A DNA stretch of 64,000 nucleotides from Rosa chinensis (Eukaryota > Streptophyta > Magnoliopsida > Rosales > Rosaceae), in contig NC_037093.1 in NCBI RefSeq assembly GCF_002994745.2, forward strand, positions 66,235,510 to 66,299,509, given 5' to 3'. Made by a program: the position numbers and the translations under genes. The number at the start of each line of letters is the position of its first letter. The stretch's first letter is position 1. The notes below the pieces were generated by a model, which did no database searches, was not told the DNA's origin, and saw nothing but the letters and a program-made list of their open reading frames with translations. This document shows, in pieces, positions 46,765-56,640 of the stretch.

Positions 46765-49389
46765 ATGGGGACAATGTCCGAATTATTACTAGAGAAAATA
46801 AATTCTCTATTAAAAGCTTCTGATGAGAAATATCAGAAGATGTTACTAGAAATATCTAGATGTCAGTCGACACTAGAAACAATACCTGCTATAATCCACC
46901 AATTAGAAAGATTGGAAAACAAACTGGATTATATCAAAGATCTTCCAAAAACGGAAGAAGAAAGACTGACAAGTGTCAGTAGAAAAATCAAAGAACAGCA
47001 AAAAACGCTGGAATCTATACTGAAGGACAAGAAATTGCCTACAGTAAAAAAGAAGACTAATGGGTTCAAACCATTAGAGAAACCAGACTCAAATCGTGTT
47101 CCTAACATGATTTTTCTGGAACCATCTACTAGTCAGACTAGTATCCGGTATGAAAATCCGGAGAATACAGAAAAAAGAGAAATGAAGATGTTAAGCATCT
47201 TTGGAAAAAAGAAAGGAGTTCAACTCCTAAATTCTGAAGAATTTGAATACAATGAAATCGAGCATGAGGTAAAAAACTCCTCAATTCCAAAGCTAGATTT
47301 CAAACAAATCTACCGACGGGGAACATTTGACCTGATGGACAGCCATCATTTCAAAATACTTGAATTCACAACCCCCTCAACAACAGGAGAAACAGATCTC
47401 TTGATGATCACCCCTGCTGAAGTTGCCAGAGCACAAGCAAAGAAGTATCAATTTATGCACATTGGAGCAGTCCAAGTCGGCATAAAACTGTTGGCAAGAG
47501 AAGGCATCAATTGTTCAGTCCTATGTGTCCTGCAAGACAACAGATTGACAGACTTCCAAGCTAGTCTGTTTGGGACTCTAGAAGCATCACTATGCAACCA
47601 GGTAGCATATTTCAACTGCTTCCCCAACTTTTCAACCAGCTTGAAGGATGCAGCCCACTGCCTCAGACTGAGAGTCAAGACAGACGGGATCTCAATGAAA
47701 GAAGAAATGCAAGAATTGGCAATAGTATACAGAGTGTACTATAAACTGATGAGCACCACAGTGGAACCAAAGACAAGGATCTCCAACATCCCTGGTCTCA
47801 CTACTGGATTCCTCACCAACCAGAAGAACCATTCACAGCAGATTCACAAGGTTGCTTGGAATGAAGTAACTTTTCCTCTTGAATGGAAACTGTCCGGTCC
47901 AAAAAAGCTGCCGGAAAGAGCAAAAGCAAAGATCTACGAGAGTAGACGCACTGGAGAAATCAGCCTCAACTTTGAAGATCACAGGAAAAGTGATGTCTGT
48001 CCTGAAAACATCAGGATAAACAGCAGTCTTCTGAGAAGAAGCTACAGCACCAGAGAAGCCGGTGTCAGTGGAACAAAACCCACTATTGAAGAACCAATAT
48101 CAGAAGAAGATTTGGAAGCTGATCTATGCAGACCAGTCCATATGCTCAGAGCTGAGAAGCTCTATGATCTTTACAAAGAAGCTGAGAATTGTGAAAATCC
48201 TGAACGATTAGAAAAACTAATCGAGGAAATGAAAGAATTCAAATGCAGAAAGACAAGAAAAGTCTTTCCTTACCAAGATGTAGAAATGGAAGAAGGAGGA
48301 AGCTCCAGAACTTTCATAAAAAAAGAAACAAGGGAAATGAAACTCCCAGTTCAGAAAGCCCCCACGGGTAAAAAAGGAGAAAGAAATTCTCAAAGATTCG
48401 TCCCCGAGGACAATATGCCTAGAGTTCCGATCACGAACTATGGCATCTGGTTGAATCTAGACAAGAGTCTAGACAAAAGAAAAACCATTGACCAATGGGT
48501 AGATAGCCTGATGATGGCTTCTGCACTAACCCTTGGAAAATTTGAAGCACCAGATTTGCAGGTGTACTATGAAACTACTCTCACCGGAGTAGCAAAAAAG
48601 TACTACCTATCTTTCAGGGAAACTACCAGAGGAAGAGACTGGCTTGAAGAGATAAAAAATTCAAAGTCTCCGTATGATTTTGCAGTACCCCTGTACGATC
48701 AATTCTGTGGAGATCTCTCAAATCTGAGTGAGAAAGCCAAAGAAACGGCAAAGTCGAATATCTATGCTCTCAAGATCTGTGACATGAGATATTTCGAAGA
48801 ATACCTGAATGAATTTCAGGAATATTACTGTACAATTGGTGAACTAGAGAATACTGATCTAGTTAATCTGTTGCACAGAAAGCTCCCTGAACCATGGAGA
48901 ACAGCTGTGAGAGAAAGCATAGCTGAAAAACCAATTGAACGATTTTCAGTTGGAGGAATTGCCGACAGAATCCGGCAACTACTGAAGGAGCAATGCAAAG
49001 CCAATCTCAGAGCTAAGATGGCCAAGAAGCAACTCAAAGGAGTTGAAAATTTCTGTTACGGAATACTGGATATGCCCACAAACTGGGGATGTCATGAATC
49101 CAAATTCCACAGAAAGAAGAAAAAGAAAAGTATTACTCGAAAAAATTCAAAAAGAGTAATCAGAAAAAGAATTGGAGATTCAAGAAAAGCTCCAATTACA
49201 AGAAGCAACAGGATGAAAATCCAAAAAAGAAATTCTTCAAGAAAAAGAAGAATACTCAGCAGCATAAACAACCTAGCAAGAAAGCTTGCAGATGTTGGTT
49301 GTGTAAAGCTGAAGGGCACTATGCCAATGAATGCCCGGAAAAGGGTAACAGATCTACTAAAGCTCTCTTTGAAGAATATGAGCAAATAG
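46765..49389 (+). CDS. viral polyprotein first frame: movement protein and coat protein
   Basis: Predicted 874 residues. The first 140 are coiled-coil-rich. A 30K-superfamily movement protein follows at about 173-335 (IYRRGTFDLMDSHH, FQASLFGTLEASL, AAHCLRLRVKT). The coat-protein core lies at about 555-745, with WLNLDKSLDKRKTIDQWVDS and later DLVNLLHRKLPEPWRTAV. A basic Lys/Arg-rich tail then runs out at about 49100, and the matching zinc knuckle is found in the next frame. The frame therefore either is broken or gives a truncated product. ATG at 46765 is the first after the primer-binding site. It would act in cell-to-cell movement and encapsidation. Confidence 0.88.
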   Translation: MGTMSELLLEKINSLLKASDEKYQKMLLEISRCQSTLETIPAIIHQLERLENKLDYIKDLPKTEEERLTSVSRKIKEQQKTLESILKDKKLPTVKKKTNGFKPLEKPDSNRVPNMIFLEPSTSQTSIRYENPENTEKREMKMLSIFGKKKGVQLLNSEEFEYNEIEHEVKNSSIPKLDFKQIYRRGTFDLMDSHHFKILEFTTPSTTGETDLLMITPAEVARAQAKKYQFMHIGAVQVGIKLLAREGINCSVLCVLQDNRLTDFQASLFGTLEASLCNQVAYFNCFPNFSTSLKDAAHCLRLRVKTDGISMKEEMQELAIVYRVYYKLMSTTVEPKTRISNIPGLTTGFLTNQKNHSQQIHKVAWNEVTFPLEWKLSGPKKLPERAKAKIYESRRTGEISLNFEDHRKSDVCPENIRINSSLLRRSYSTREAGVSGTKPTIEEPISEEDLEADLCRPVHMLRAEKLYDLYKEAENCENPERLEKLIEEMKEFKCRKTRKVFPYQDVEMEEGGSSRTFIKKETREMKLPVQKAPTGKKGERNSQRFVPEDNMPRVPITNYGIWLNLDKSLDKRKTIDQWVDSLMMASALTLGKFEAPDLQVYYETTLTGVAKKYYLSFRETTRGRDWLEEIKNSKSPYDFAVPLYDQFCGDLSNLSEKAKETAKSNIYALKICDMRYFEEYLNEFQEYYCTIGELENTDLVNLLHRKLPEPWRTAVRESIAEKPIERFSVGGIADRIRQLLKEQCKANLRAKMAKKQLKGVENFCYGILDMPTNWGCHESKFHRKKKKKSITRKNSKRVIRKRIGDSRKAPITRSNRMKIQKRNSSRKRRILSSINNLARKLADVGCVKLKGTMPMNARKRVTDLLKLSLKNMSK

Positions 49390-52300
49390 TAGAGGTAGCA
49401 AACATGAAAGGCTACGAAATAGCCTATTCTGATGATGAAGATGACGACAGGTCAGTCTATTCTGCCTGGTCTGAAGAAGAAGAAAGTTCATCAGAAGAGT
49501 CTGAGATAGATTCTGAAGTAGAGTACTTCGAATCCAGACAAATGAACGTTTTGAAAGTCAAAAACTGGGAAGAAAGCAAGACAGAATCCTTCATGTCTTC
49601 TTATCAGGTCAACCCTGGTTCGTTCGTCTGTGACTACTGTTTATGTCACGAGAAGAATGGTCTCCCTATGTTCTGCGAAGAGTCTAAGAAGACTTATCAC
49701 AAAGAATGCTTCATAGCTGAAGCAAGAAGAAAAACCAAGAATGGTCTTGTCAGCCAATGGGTTGAGCAAGAATATGAAGAGTATTTCGCTGAGAAAAAGG
49801 CGAAAGAAGTTGACACTCTGTTCCAGGAAACCATGGAACAAACAAAGAATGTTGCAACAACTGTAGTCCAAAAAACGACTATGGAACAACCATCTTCCTC
49901 AGAAATAAAGGAAGAAATCATCGGTGAAGAAACAATCGATGAAGATATTGAACTGGTTGAAATACCAGAAAATGTTCATCTCTTAGAAAGACAAGAGATA
50001 GCTGCGGATACGGATACATGGGATCTACTTGGCCAACCTTCCGGCAAGTTTGATTACAAAGTCAGATATGATCCTCCCCCCTGGTTCAGTAATCCAGACA
50101 GCAAGAAGATAACTCCTACAGATTGGGATGATGATAACAAATCACCCACTCAGGAAAATGTTCCAGAAGAATGTAAACCGTTCATTCCAACGGAACAAGC
50201 TCAAGAAAATGAGCCTCACCAATCGAAAGTCGTCTCTACAAGTAGATACAGCAACTACATAGAGATCGGACTCAAGTTCCCTGATCACAGGAAATATCAT
50301 CTACATGCTTTTGTAGATAATGGATCAGGCTTTACTGTTGCAAAGAGATTTGCAATTCCAGAAGAACTCTGGAACGAAGACAAGAAAAAGTCAGCTACTG
50401 GTGTTACATTCGATGGAAGTCATCTCACCATGAAGAAAGTAGCAAAAAATGTTCATATCACCATTGGTGGAGGAACATTTATCATCCAGAATGTTTGGCA
50501 ATCTGAAGGCCAAGGATCTGATTTCTTGTTGGGCAATGATTTTATTCTCCAACAACGATTCATTCAGGATGAAGAAGCGATAGGCTTCAGAAACGGAGAA
50601 CGGGTGTTCTGGGCTGACCGCCTCCCACATGCATTCAGTGTGACCGGTCCCGGTTTTACTACTCAGTATCAGAGATCGCAACAGAATAGTGGTGATCTTA
50701 CCCCCTACAAACCCAAATTTCAACCCATACTCCAAATCAAACAACAAGAAGAACTGCTTGTTGAAGAATCTTCAGAAGAAGAAGAAGAAGCTAGTGAAGA
50801 TGAAGAAGCTAGTTTCATCCACGAGCACAACCTCAAGCACATCCACGAGCACAACCTCAAGCACTTTCAGAACAAGCTTGAGTCTCAACAAACTCCCACT
50901 CTTGACAAAATCAAGAAACTACTCGAGCAGAATGTGGATACAAATCCTCAGAAGTTTTGGGAAAAAGACCCAGTGGTCTGTGAATTGAGATTGCATGACA
51001 TGAATGCTATCTGCCATGTCAAAGCCATTCCTCAGTACAAAGAGGAAGATCAAAAAGAATTCAGAAGTGATATTGAAGATCTCCTGAAGAAGAGATTAAT
51101 TCAACCTTCCACTAGCCCTCATCATGCTCCAGCATTCTACGTGAGAAATCATGCAGAGAATCTAAGAGGAAAAGCTAGAATGGTTATTGACTATAGAGAT
51201 GTCAATAAGAAGACTGTCAAAGACGGATATCAGATCGCTCAAGTCAGAGTCCTGATCAACCAGCTCAGAGGAGCTAAAGTCTTTTCGAAATTCGATGCAA
51301 AGTCGGGTTTCTGGCAGGTCAAGATGCATCCTGAGAGTATACCTCTCACTGCATTTGGAACACCACAAGGTCATTACGAGTGGCTGGTAATGCCTTTTGG
51401 TCTCAAACAAGCTCCCTCAATCTTTCAAAGAAAGATGGACAACATCTTCAAGCATGTAGCGGAGTTCTGCGTCGTCTACATAGATGACATCCTGGTCTTC
51501 TCCAAAAACAGAGAAGAACACATGAAGCACCTCCACGAGGTAACAAAGCTGATAGTTCAGCATGGAATTATCCTAGGAGAGAAGAAAATCTTCTTTATCC
51601 TCGATGAAGTTGATTTCCTAGGAATAAACATCAAGAATGGAGTCATAAAGCTCCAACCTCACATCCTTGAAAAAATCTGGAAGTTCCCAGACAAAATTCC
51701 TGATGCTAAGAGTCTAGAGAGATTCCTTGGTGTCATAAATTATGGGAGAGATTTCATCCCTAGAATCTCAGGGTTAACAGCAATGTTATCTCCCAAGACA
51801 AGTTCCAAAAGGAAATGGAACTTCACAGAAGATGATGAAAAGATCGTGAAGCAGATAAAAAACCTCTGCAAGAACCTCCCTCCTCTTCAACAACCAGAAG
51901 AGAATGATGAAATTATCCTCCAGACAGATGCGAGTGATAATTACTGGTCCGGTGTTGTTCTGGCGAGAGCGCCTGGAACTAACATTGAAAAGATCTGCAA
52001 ATTTTGTAGTGGCAAGTTCAGCCCTGCAGAACTGAATTATCCCACAGGGGAAAAAGAAATTTTAGCTGTCAAGAAAACGATTTTAAATTCTCCAGCTTAT
52101 CTGGGAAAAACCTTTACTGTCCGCACCGATTGTGCTAGAGTAAAGAATTTTAAAAATTTTAAACTTGACAAAGCTGCTGATAGAGGAAGACTAGCCAACT
52201 GGCAATTGTTTCTTAACCAATATGATTATACTGTTGAATTAATTGCAGGAAACAAGAACTATCTTCCAGACGCATTGACCAGAGAACTGGCAATGTTCAG

Positions 52301-53597
52301 CCAAAGAGAAGACGACGAAGGTCGTAATCCCAGAAGCAGAAGGACTGGGAAAGAACAGGAATCTGAAGAAGATCCAAAAGAAACCAAGGAGAAAATCCTT
52401 AAAAGGTTTCTGCTAAGCTCAAAAGGCTTGGCCTCAACTGATCAATCCCAGGGTAAAGGATTGGCTAGCCCGTCTCAAACGGCAGACGGTAAAGGCACAT
52501 CAAGACCGTTGACGGCTGCTGCTTTGCCAAAAAGCAGACCAACTCCTAGTGGAGTTATAAATGTTTTTAATTATGAATTAAGAACTTTTGATACTCCTGT
52601 GTTCAGAACTGGCAGGAGACTAGCGTATCACCAGAAGGCAATCCTGGATAATCTCTTATTTGCCTTTCAAGAAAGAAGCAGTGGATTAATGTTCCCAGCT
52701 CTGTTTGCATTAGCTGAAGAACTCTACGAGAATGGTAGACCACAAGGTGAAGAGCTTCATACACAGCAGAGTGCTGTAAGGAAAGAAAAACTATCCTTCC
52801 TTGAAAGTCCAGAAAGTGCTAAGGTCCCTATCATAGCACTCAATGAATCAGATTGGTATGAATTCCATGATCTGATAGGAAGGCACAATCCTGAAAACCT
52901 AGTTCCTCCAACCCTCTTTATTGTCTCAGGACCATATGTTGGAAGATACCTGGTAAATGTTCAGAGTGAACATCCTCAAGAACACAAGCTATGGCTTGTT
53001 GAAAATGGTTTTGTCCATAATTTATGGACTAAAACTAATGATGATCTAAGAGGCTTGCCGCCTATTATTGTCAACACGGTCAAGAACATCAGAAAAGACA
53101 ACTGTATGCTTCGTTTGAAGTTCAGATCCACACCTCCTGAATGGATCCAGAAGACAGATGGTGAAGTTGAATATATTCCTCCATATCATTATGTGAGAAT
53201 TATTCAAAGAAGATATCTTCAACCAGCCTGTGTAGCATACAACGGCCAACCAAATTCTAGCATTCCCTGGATGAAGGCCATGGCTCTTGACTACATCAAA
53301 AAGATCATCTCTGAAGACATCAACAACACATTCCTGGCAGCAGGAGAAAAGACAATTATCACTGCTTACGATCATCCTGACGTAGTCAGCAGCGATATAT
53401 TCCTATCTCTAACCAGAAAAGAGATAGACTCGACAATGGCATGCATGCGTTGGGTGGAAAAGCTTGAAAATGACAACCACTACAAGATGTATGTTGATAC
53501 AGACGTCGAGGATAATGCAACATCAACTCGCATGGCCCAGACAGACAACAACTCCTTTGTCTTTGGCCACCATTCTGAAACGGACGAGAACATGTGA
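49098..53597 (+). CDS. viral polyprotein second frame: zinc knuckle, protease, RT, RNase H
   Basis: This frame is open from 49098 and its first long product starts near 49299 without a clear ATG. The coat-protein knuckle CWLCKAEGHYANEC lies at about 49290-49335. A second Cys/His cluster (CDYCLCHEKNGLPMFC) follows near residue 115. The aspartic protease has DNGSG near residue 345. The RT runs from MVIDYRDVNKKT to about residue 815, with FDAKSGFWQVKM and YIDDILVFS. RNase H has LQTDASDNYWSG and YLPDALTREL. A domain of about 400 residues after RNase H (from FNYELRTFDTPVFRTG) is not one I recognise. The frame is -1 relative to the first one and overlaps it for about 290 bases. Confidence 0.88.
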   Translation: MQIPQKEEKEKYYSKKFKKSNQKKNWRFKKSSNYKKQQDENPKKKFFKKKKNTQQHKQPSKKACRCWLCKAEGHYANECPEKGNRSTKALFEEYEQIVEVANMKGYEIAYSDDEDDDRSVYSAWSEEEESSSEESEIDSEVEYFESRQMNVLKVKNWEESKTESFMSSYQVNPGSFVCDYCLCHEKNGLPMFCEESKKTYHKECFIAEARRKTKNGLVSQWVEQEYEEYFAEKKAKEVDTLFQETMEQTKNVATTVVQKTTMEQPSSSEIKEEIIGEETIDEDIELVEIPENVHLLERQEIAADTDTWDLLGQPSGKFDYKVRYDPPPWFSNPDSKKITPTDWDDDNKSPTQENVPEECKPFIPTEQAQENEPHQSKVVSTSRYSNYIEIGLKFPDHRKYHLHAFVDNGSGFTVAKRFAIPEELWNEDKKKSATGVTFDGSHLTMKKVAKNVHITIGGGTFIIQNVWQSEGQGSDFLLGNDFILQQRFIQDEEAIGFRNGERVFWADRLPHAFSVTGPGFTTQYQRSQQNSGDLTPYKPKFQPILQIKQQEELLVEESSEEEEEASEDEEASFIHEHNLKHIHEHNLKHFQNKLESQQTPTLDKIKKLLEQNVDTNPQKFWEKDPVVCELRLHDMNAICHVKAIPQYKEEDQKEFRSDIEDLLKKRLIQPSTSPHHAPAFYVRNHAENLRGKARMVIDYRDVNKKTVKDGYQIAQVRVLINQLRGAKVFSKFDAKSGFWQVKMHPESIPLTAFGTPQGHYEWLVMPFGLKQAPSIFQRKMDNIFKHVAEFCVVYIDDILVFSKNREEHMKHLHEVTKLIVQHGIILGEKKIFFILDEVDFLGINIKNGVIKLQPHILEKIWKFPDKIPDAKSLERFLGVINYGRDFIPRISGLTAMLSPKTSSKRKWNFTEDDEKIVKQIKNLCKNLPPLQQPEENDEIILQTDASDNYWSGVVLARAPGTNIEKICKFCSGKFSPAELNYPTGEKEILAVKKTILNSPAYLGKTFTVRTDCARVKNFKNFKLDKAADRGRLANWQLFLNQYDYTVELIAGNKNYLPDALTRELAMFSQREDDEGRNPRSRRTGKEQESEEDPKETKEKILKRFLLSSKGLASTDQSQGKGLASPSQTADGKGTSRPLTAAALPKSRPTPSGVINVFNYELRTFDTPVFRTGRRLAYHQKAILDNLLFAFQERSSGLMFPALFALAEELYENGRPQGEELHTQQSAVRKEKLSFLESPESAKVPIIALNESDWYEFHDLIGRHNPENLVPPTLFIVSGPYVGRYLVNVQSEHPQEHKLWLVENGFVHNLWTKTNDDLRGLPPIIVNTVKNIRKDNCMLRLKFRSTPPEWIQKTDGEVEYIPPYHYVRIIQRRYLQPACVAYNGQPNSSIPWMKAMALDYIKKIISEDINNTFLAAGEKTIITAYDHPDVVSSDIFLSLTRKEIDSTMACMRWVEKLENDNHYKMYVDTDVEDNATSTRMAQTDNNSFVFGHHSETDENM

Positions 53598-53828
53598 AGC
53601 TACAGGTGAAGAATCAGCACCAAAATAGCAACTGTAGAACTTTAGACTTTTCTAAAGCTACTTTTGCTTTTTCCTTTTCAAAAAGAAAAGGTTAAGTGAA
53701 AAACATTTCACTTTTTCCTTTTGCTTTTCCCTGACCGACCTCCACCAGCAGGAGCACTACGAAAAGCAGAAGTCACGGAGTTGTCCTGTACATTTTTGTA
53801 ATTTGAATTCTAGTTTGAGTTCCGCTCC

Positions 53829-53836
53829 CTATATAT
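53829..53836 (+). promoter_or_regulatory. TATA box of the viral promoter
   Basis: TATATATG lies 232 bases after the long frame ends and about 66 bases before an AATAAA. A TATA box just upstream of a polyadenylation signal is the caulimovirid layout, giving terminally redundant RNA. Known 35S-type enhancer motifs such as as-1 were not clearly visible. Confidence 0.55.
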
Positions 53837-53894
53837 GGAGCTTTAGCTTCTCTTAGAAGGCATTCGAAGTTGAGATCAGAAAAACTCCTCTGAT

Positions 53895-53900
53895 AATAAA
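53895..53900 (+). terminator. polyadenylation signal of the viral genome
   Basis: AATAAA downstream of the TATA box. In caulimovirids this signal is skipped on the first pass and used on the second. Position is the main support. Confidence 0.4.
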
Positions 53901-54565
53901 ATAGTAGAATAGCAGTGTGCTTACCTTCCTATCTAGGTGTGAAGTAGTGAGCTTCCATTACAAGTAAGTAACTGGTCTCATTCTTATGGATAGCTAAACA
54001 GCTTTTGCTGTTTACCTGAGAATGAGGCTCTGATTGTTTACAGTTTTATATGTATATTTGAATAAATAAATTCAGATGGATGTTCACCCACTTCTTTAAT
54101 TTATAAAATGTTTATGTCATTATCTTTACATATTTGTAATCATCTTTATCATGCATAAGTTTACTATTCCATAGTTTGAACATTCGAATGCATGCATCCC
54201 ATGGAAAGCTAAATTTCTAAAGCCTTACTGTTCAGCCAAAAGAATCAGTTTTAAAACAGAAAAATTAGGACAAGCAGCAGTGATTCCGCCCTGTGAGTAG
54301 CCGTTTAGACAGGAAGTCGTTAGGCGAAATGTGGCATGTTGAAGGCTAGTCTTGTTTTTGTTTTAATGTTTTTTGTTGTTGCCTTTTGACTGAATAGAAC
54401 GGTAGAAGAATCTAAGGTCAACATAGGATACAGATGGCATTTGTTTGTTAAAACTATCCCTGTTAGTCTTTGTCTTTTGTCAATAGTGAAATACCAAAGT
54501 GTTGGGCAGTTGGGAAAAATACCAAGGATTTTTGGGTATGCGGGAATTACCCCATAATAAAAAAT

Positions 54566-55342
54566 GGGTGCGGCTATTGCCACCCTACTATTTTCTTATT
54601 TCACCCTACAAACATTTGAATTATTGAAAGACTATATTACCCAAGTGCAAAATGACTAATAAGTACACTAATTTTCTAAAATCCAAATATGTAAGAAAAA
54701 ATAAATATATGAGTAATTAATTAAATATAAAACTACTTAATTTCTCATTGGATAACATTAATCTTTATCTTCTCAACCCAAATTTGAATTTATTACTATT
54801 TCTTTGCCTTTTTGATGCCTCCTTATCGTTAATTCATTATTCAATTCACAAAACCATTACCTTTAACTTCATCAAAATCTTTGCAATATTCTTTGTGAAC
54901 ACCGAAAGTAAAAATTTAAAACACGAAGAAAAAAAATCAATCTCTTCTTCGTTGATCATAGTTGTAAATTTACTAATCTTTTTTTTTTTTTAAAAGGGAA
55001 ATTTACTAATCTTTTTACATAGATTGAAATAGAGAACATTGAAATTTCTGATAAAAAAAAAAAGAACATTGAAATTGAAAGAAAAAAAATTTAAAAATGG
55101 GAGTAAATGAGATTATGATTTTATTAGGAAACTTTAATAAATTTTAATTTTTTTATGAGTATAAATTAAATGAAAGATTTTCATTAAAATTATTTATTTT
55201 CTTATTGGATATGTCATATAAGGATATTTTTGAAAAGAGACATGGGTTAAATAAGTAAATTTAATAATTAAAATTAAAATGTAGGGTGTAATAAGCAAGT
55301 AGGGTGAACAAAGAAAATTGTAGGGTGGCAATAGCCGCACCC
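54566..55342. mobile_element. TIR transposon, 777 bp, with 8-bp TSD
   Basis: Ends GGGTGCGGCTATTGCCACCC and its inverted copy GGGTGGCAATAGCCGCACCC are perfect for 20 bases and similar for about 30. TAAAAAAT is duplicated at 54558-54565 and 55343-55350. An 8-bp duplication suggests hAT. The A/T-rich interior has no transposase. Confidence 0.85.
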
Positions 55343-55398
55343 TAAAAAATACACCTTTGTGAATCTATAAAAAATACACCTTTGCATTAACTACACCT

Positions 55399-55434
55399 TT
55401 ATGAATCTCCCTAGAAATTTGGATCTCTAGCTCG
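55399..55434. repeat. direct repeat right of the viral insert
   Basis: TTTATGAATCTCCCTAGAAA and then TTTGGATCTCTAGCTC match the block at 46077-46124. A short inverted piece, ATAGATAACATGG, follows shortly afterwards; its inverse CCATGTTATCTAT follows the left copy. Confidence 0.75.
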
Positions 55435-55478
55435 TACATCATAGATAACATGGGACTTGGTAATCTTTTCTTATGTAA

Positions 55479-55731
55479 GAGTAAATTCACCCGTGGATCA
55501 CCAGGTCACCTACTATTCACTACTTTTTATATGTATTTTCACTCTCTGGATTACGGACACAGTATATTTTATGCTCAGGGTGACCATGTGTCACCCTGAG
55601 TCACTTTCTAGGTCACCCTGGTGACCTGCAAGCTGATCTGGTGAGATTAGAAACTGTGTCCGTGACCCAGAGAGTGGAAATAAACACTAAAAAGTAGTGA
55701 ATATTATGTGACTTAACGGATTAACTTGCTC
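55479..55731. mobile_element. Harbinger-like MITE, 253 bp
   Basis: The left arm GAGTAAATTCACCCG and the right arm reversed GAGCAAGTTAATCCG are similar, and inner segments (CACTACTTTTTA, TTTTCACTCTCTGG, ACGGACACAGT) pair exactly or nearly so. TAA flanks both ends (55476-55478 and 55732-55734). Confidence 0.65.
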
Positions 55732-55734
55732 TAA

Positions 55735-56274
55735 GTGATTGAAATGGCAGAAATAAAAAATTGATTAAGGCATGCATTTTACGTAATTTGTCGTTAAAGA
55801 AGACGATCAAAGTGATCGAAGAAAAGTTTTTGGGGGTTTATGTCAATCCCACACTCCCATGTGAGTCTGCTTGTTGCTAATCAGTAATTACTCGGGCGCG
55901 TGTCACTTTGTTATTCATAATTTCATATCTTATCTGGGTTCTTTAATTTTTGCTGATCTGGTTTACTCTGATACGTACACAGATCCATTGTTTGCTTGGA
56001 CTTCGAATCCAACTTGAATTATTGAATCACTGGCCTCGATCGCTCCTCAAAAAGTTCCCAAGCTAGCTGAAGCAGCAGCAGCTAATTTGGAAAAGAAACT
56101 GGAAAATGCTGTCCAAAGAAATACAAAGATCTTCATGCATGGATTCCCACCCACCCACTTCCGACATGTCCTACTTTTGGCTAAAGGCAACTTCACTATG
56201 ATGGTAAGGGAAGACATGACTTTTAATCAACTAAAGAAGGGATTCGTAAGATGCATACATAATTTACGATTTTG

Positions 56275-56319
<45 letters not shown>

Positions 56320-56640
56320 ACACACACACTAGTCTACAATCACATGCTTTACATGTGTAATAAAAAATTTCGTTTTTTTTAAAGGTGGGTAGTTATTGCA
56401 GAAGAAATGGATTCACTAGTAGTTATTACAGAGAGAAAATAGTGGGTGAGAAAAGTGAGAGTTGTGGAATCATTTCTTTTTAATTTTCTTAATAAAAATC
56501 TATTTTTTAATTGTCTTATTTATCTTTATGATTTAATATATTCTCAAAGTTTTTTAATATTTCAGGATTAAATCTATCAAAATTTTCAGTTTTGACTTAC
56601 AAAATTTCTTCTCTTAATAATAGTACACACACACACACAT
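55735..56640. other. intergenic; short frame of unknown nature at 56087-56275
   Basis: The 62-residue plus-strand frame MEKKLENAVQ... is preceded by a Lys-rich continuation but matches no family I know. It could be a gene remnant. Confidence 0.3.
56279..56318. repeat. (TA)n microsatellite
   Basis: About 19 TA units followed by a CA tract. Confidence 0.95.

Larger units (their letters stand above)
46350..54330 (+). mobile_element. endogenous pararetrovirus (Caulimoviridae, petuvirus-like order)
   Basis: One near-complete linear copy of about 8 kb. From left to right: a primer-binding site TGGTATCAGAGCTTG at 46721, a movement protein and coat protein in one frame, then coat-protein zinc knuckle, protease, RT, RNase H and a further domain in a second frame, then a promoter-like region with a TATA box at about 53829 and a polyadenylation-like AATAAA at 53895-53900. 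There is no integrase and no LTR, which separates it from the retrotransposons. The single-polyprotein order (movement, coat, protease, RT, RNase H) recalls petuviruses. The exact edges are uncertain. Frames are long and open, so the integration looks recent or conserved. Confidence 0.9.

Noticed and set aside
55500..55640. Possible miR398-type hairpin with GGTCACC words
   Set aside because: The mature sequence does not match; the inverted pairing belongs to the MITE at 55479-55731.
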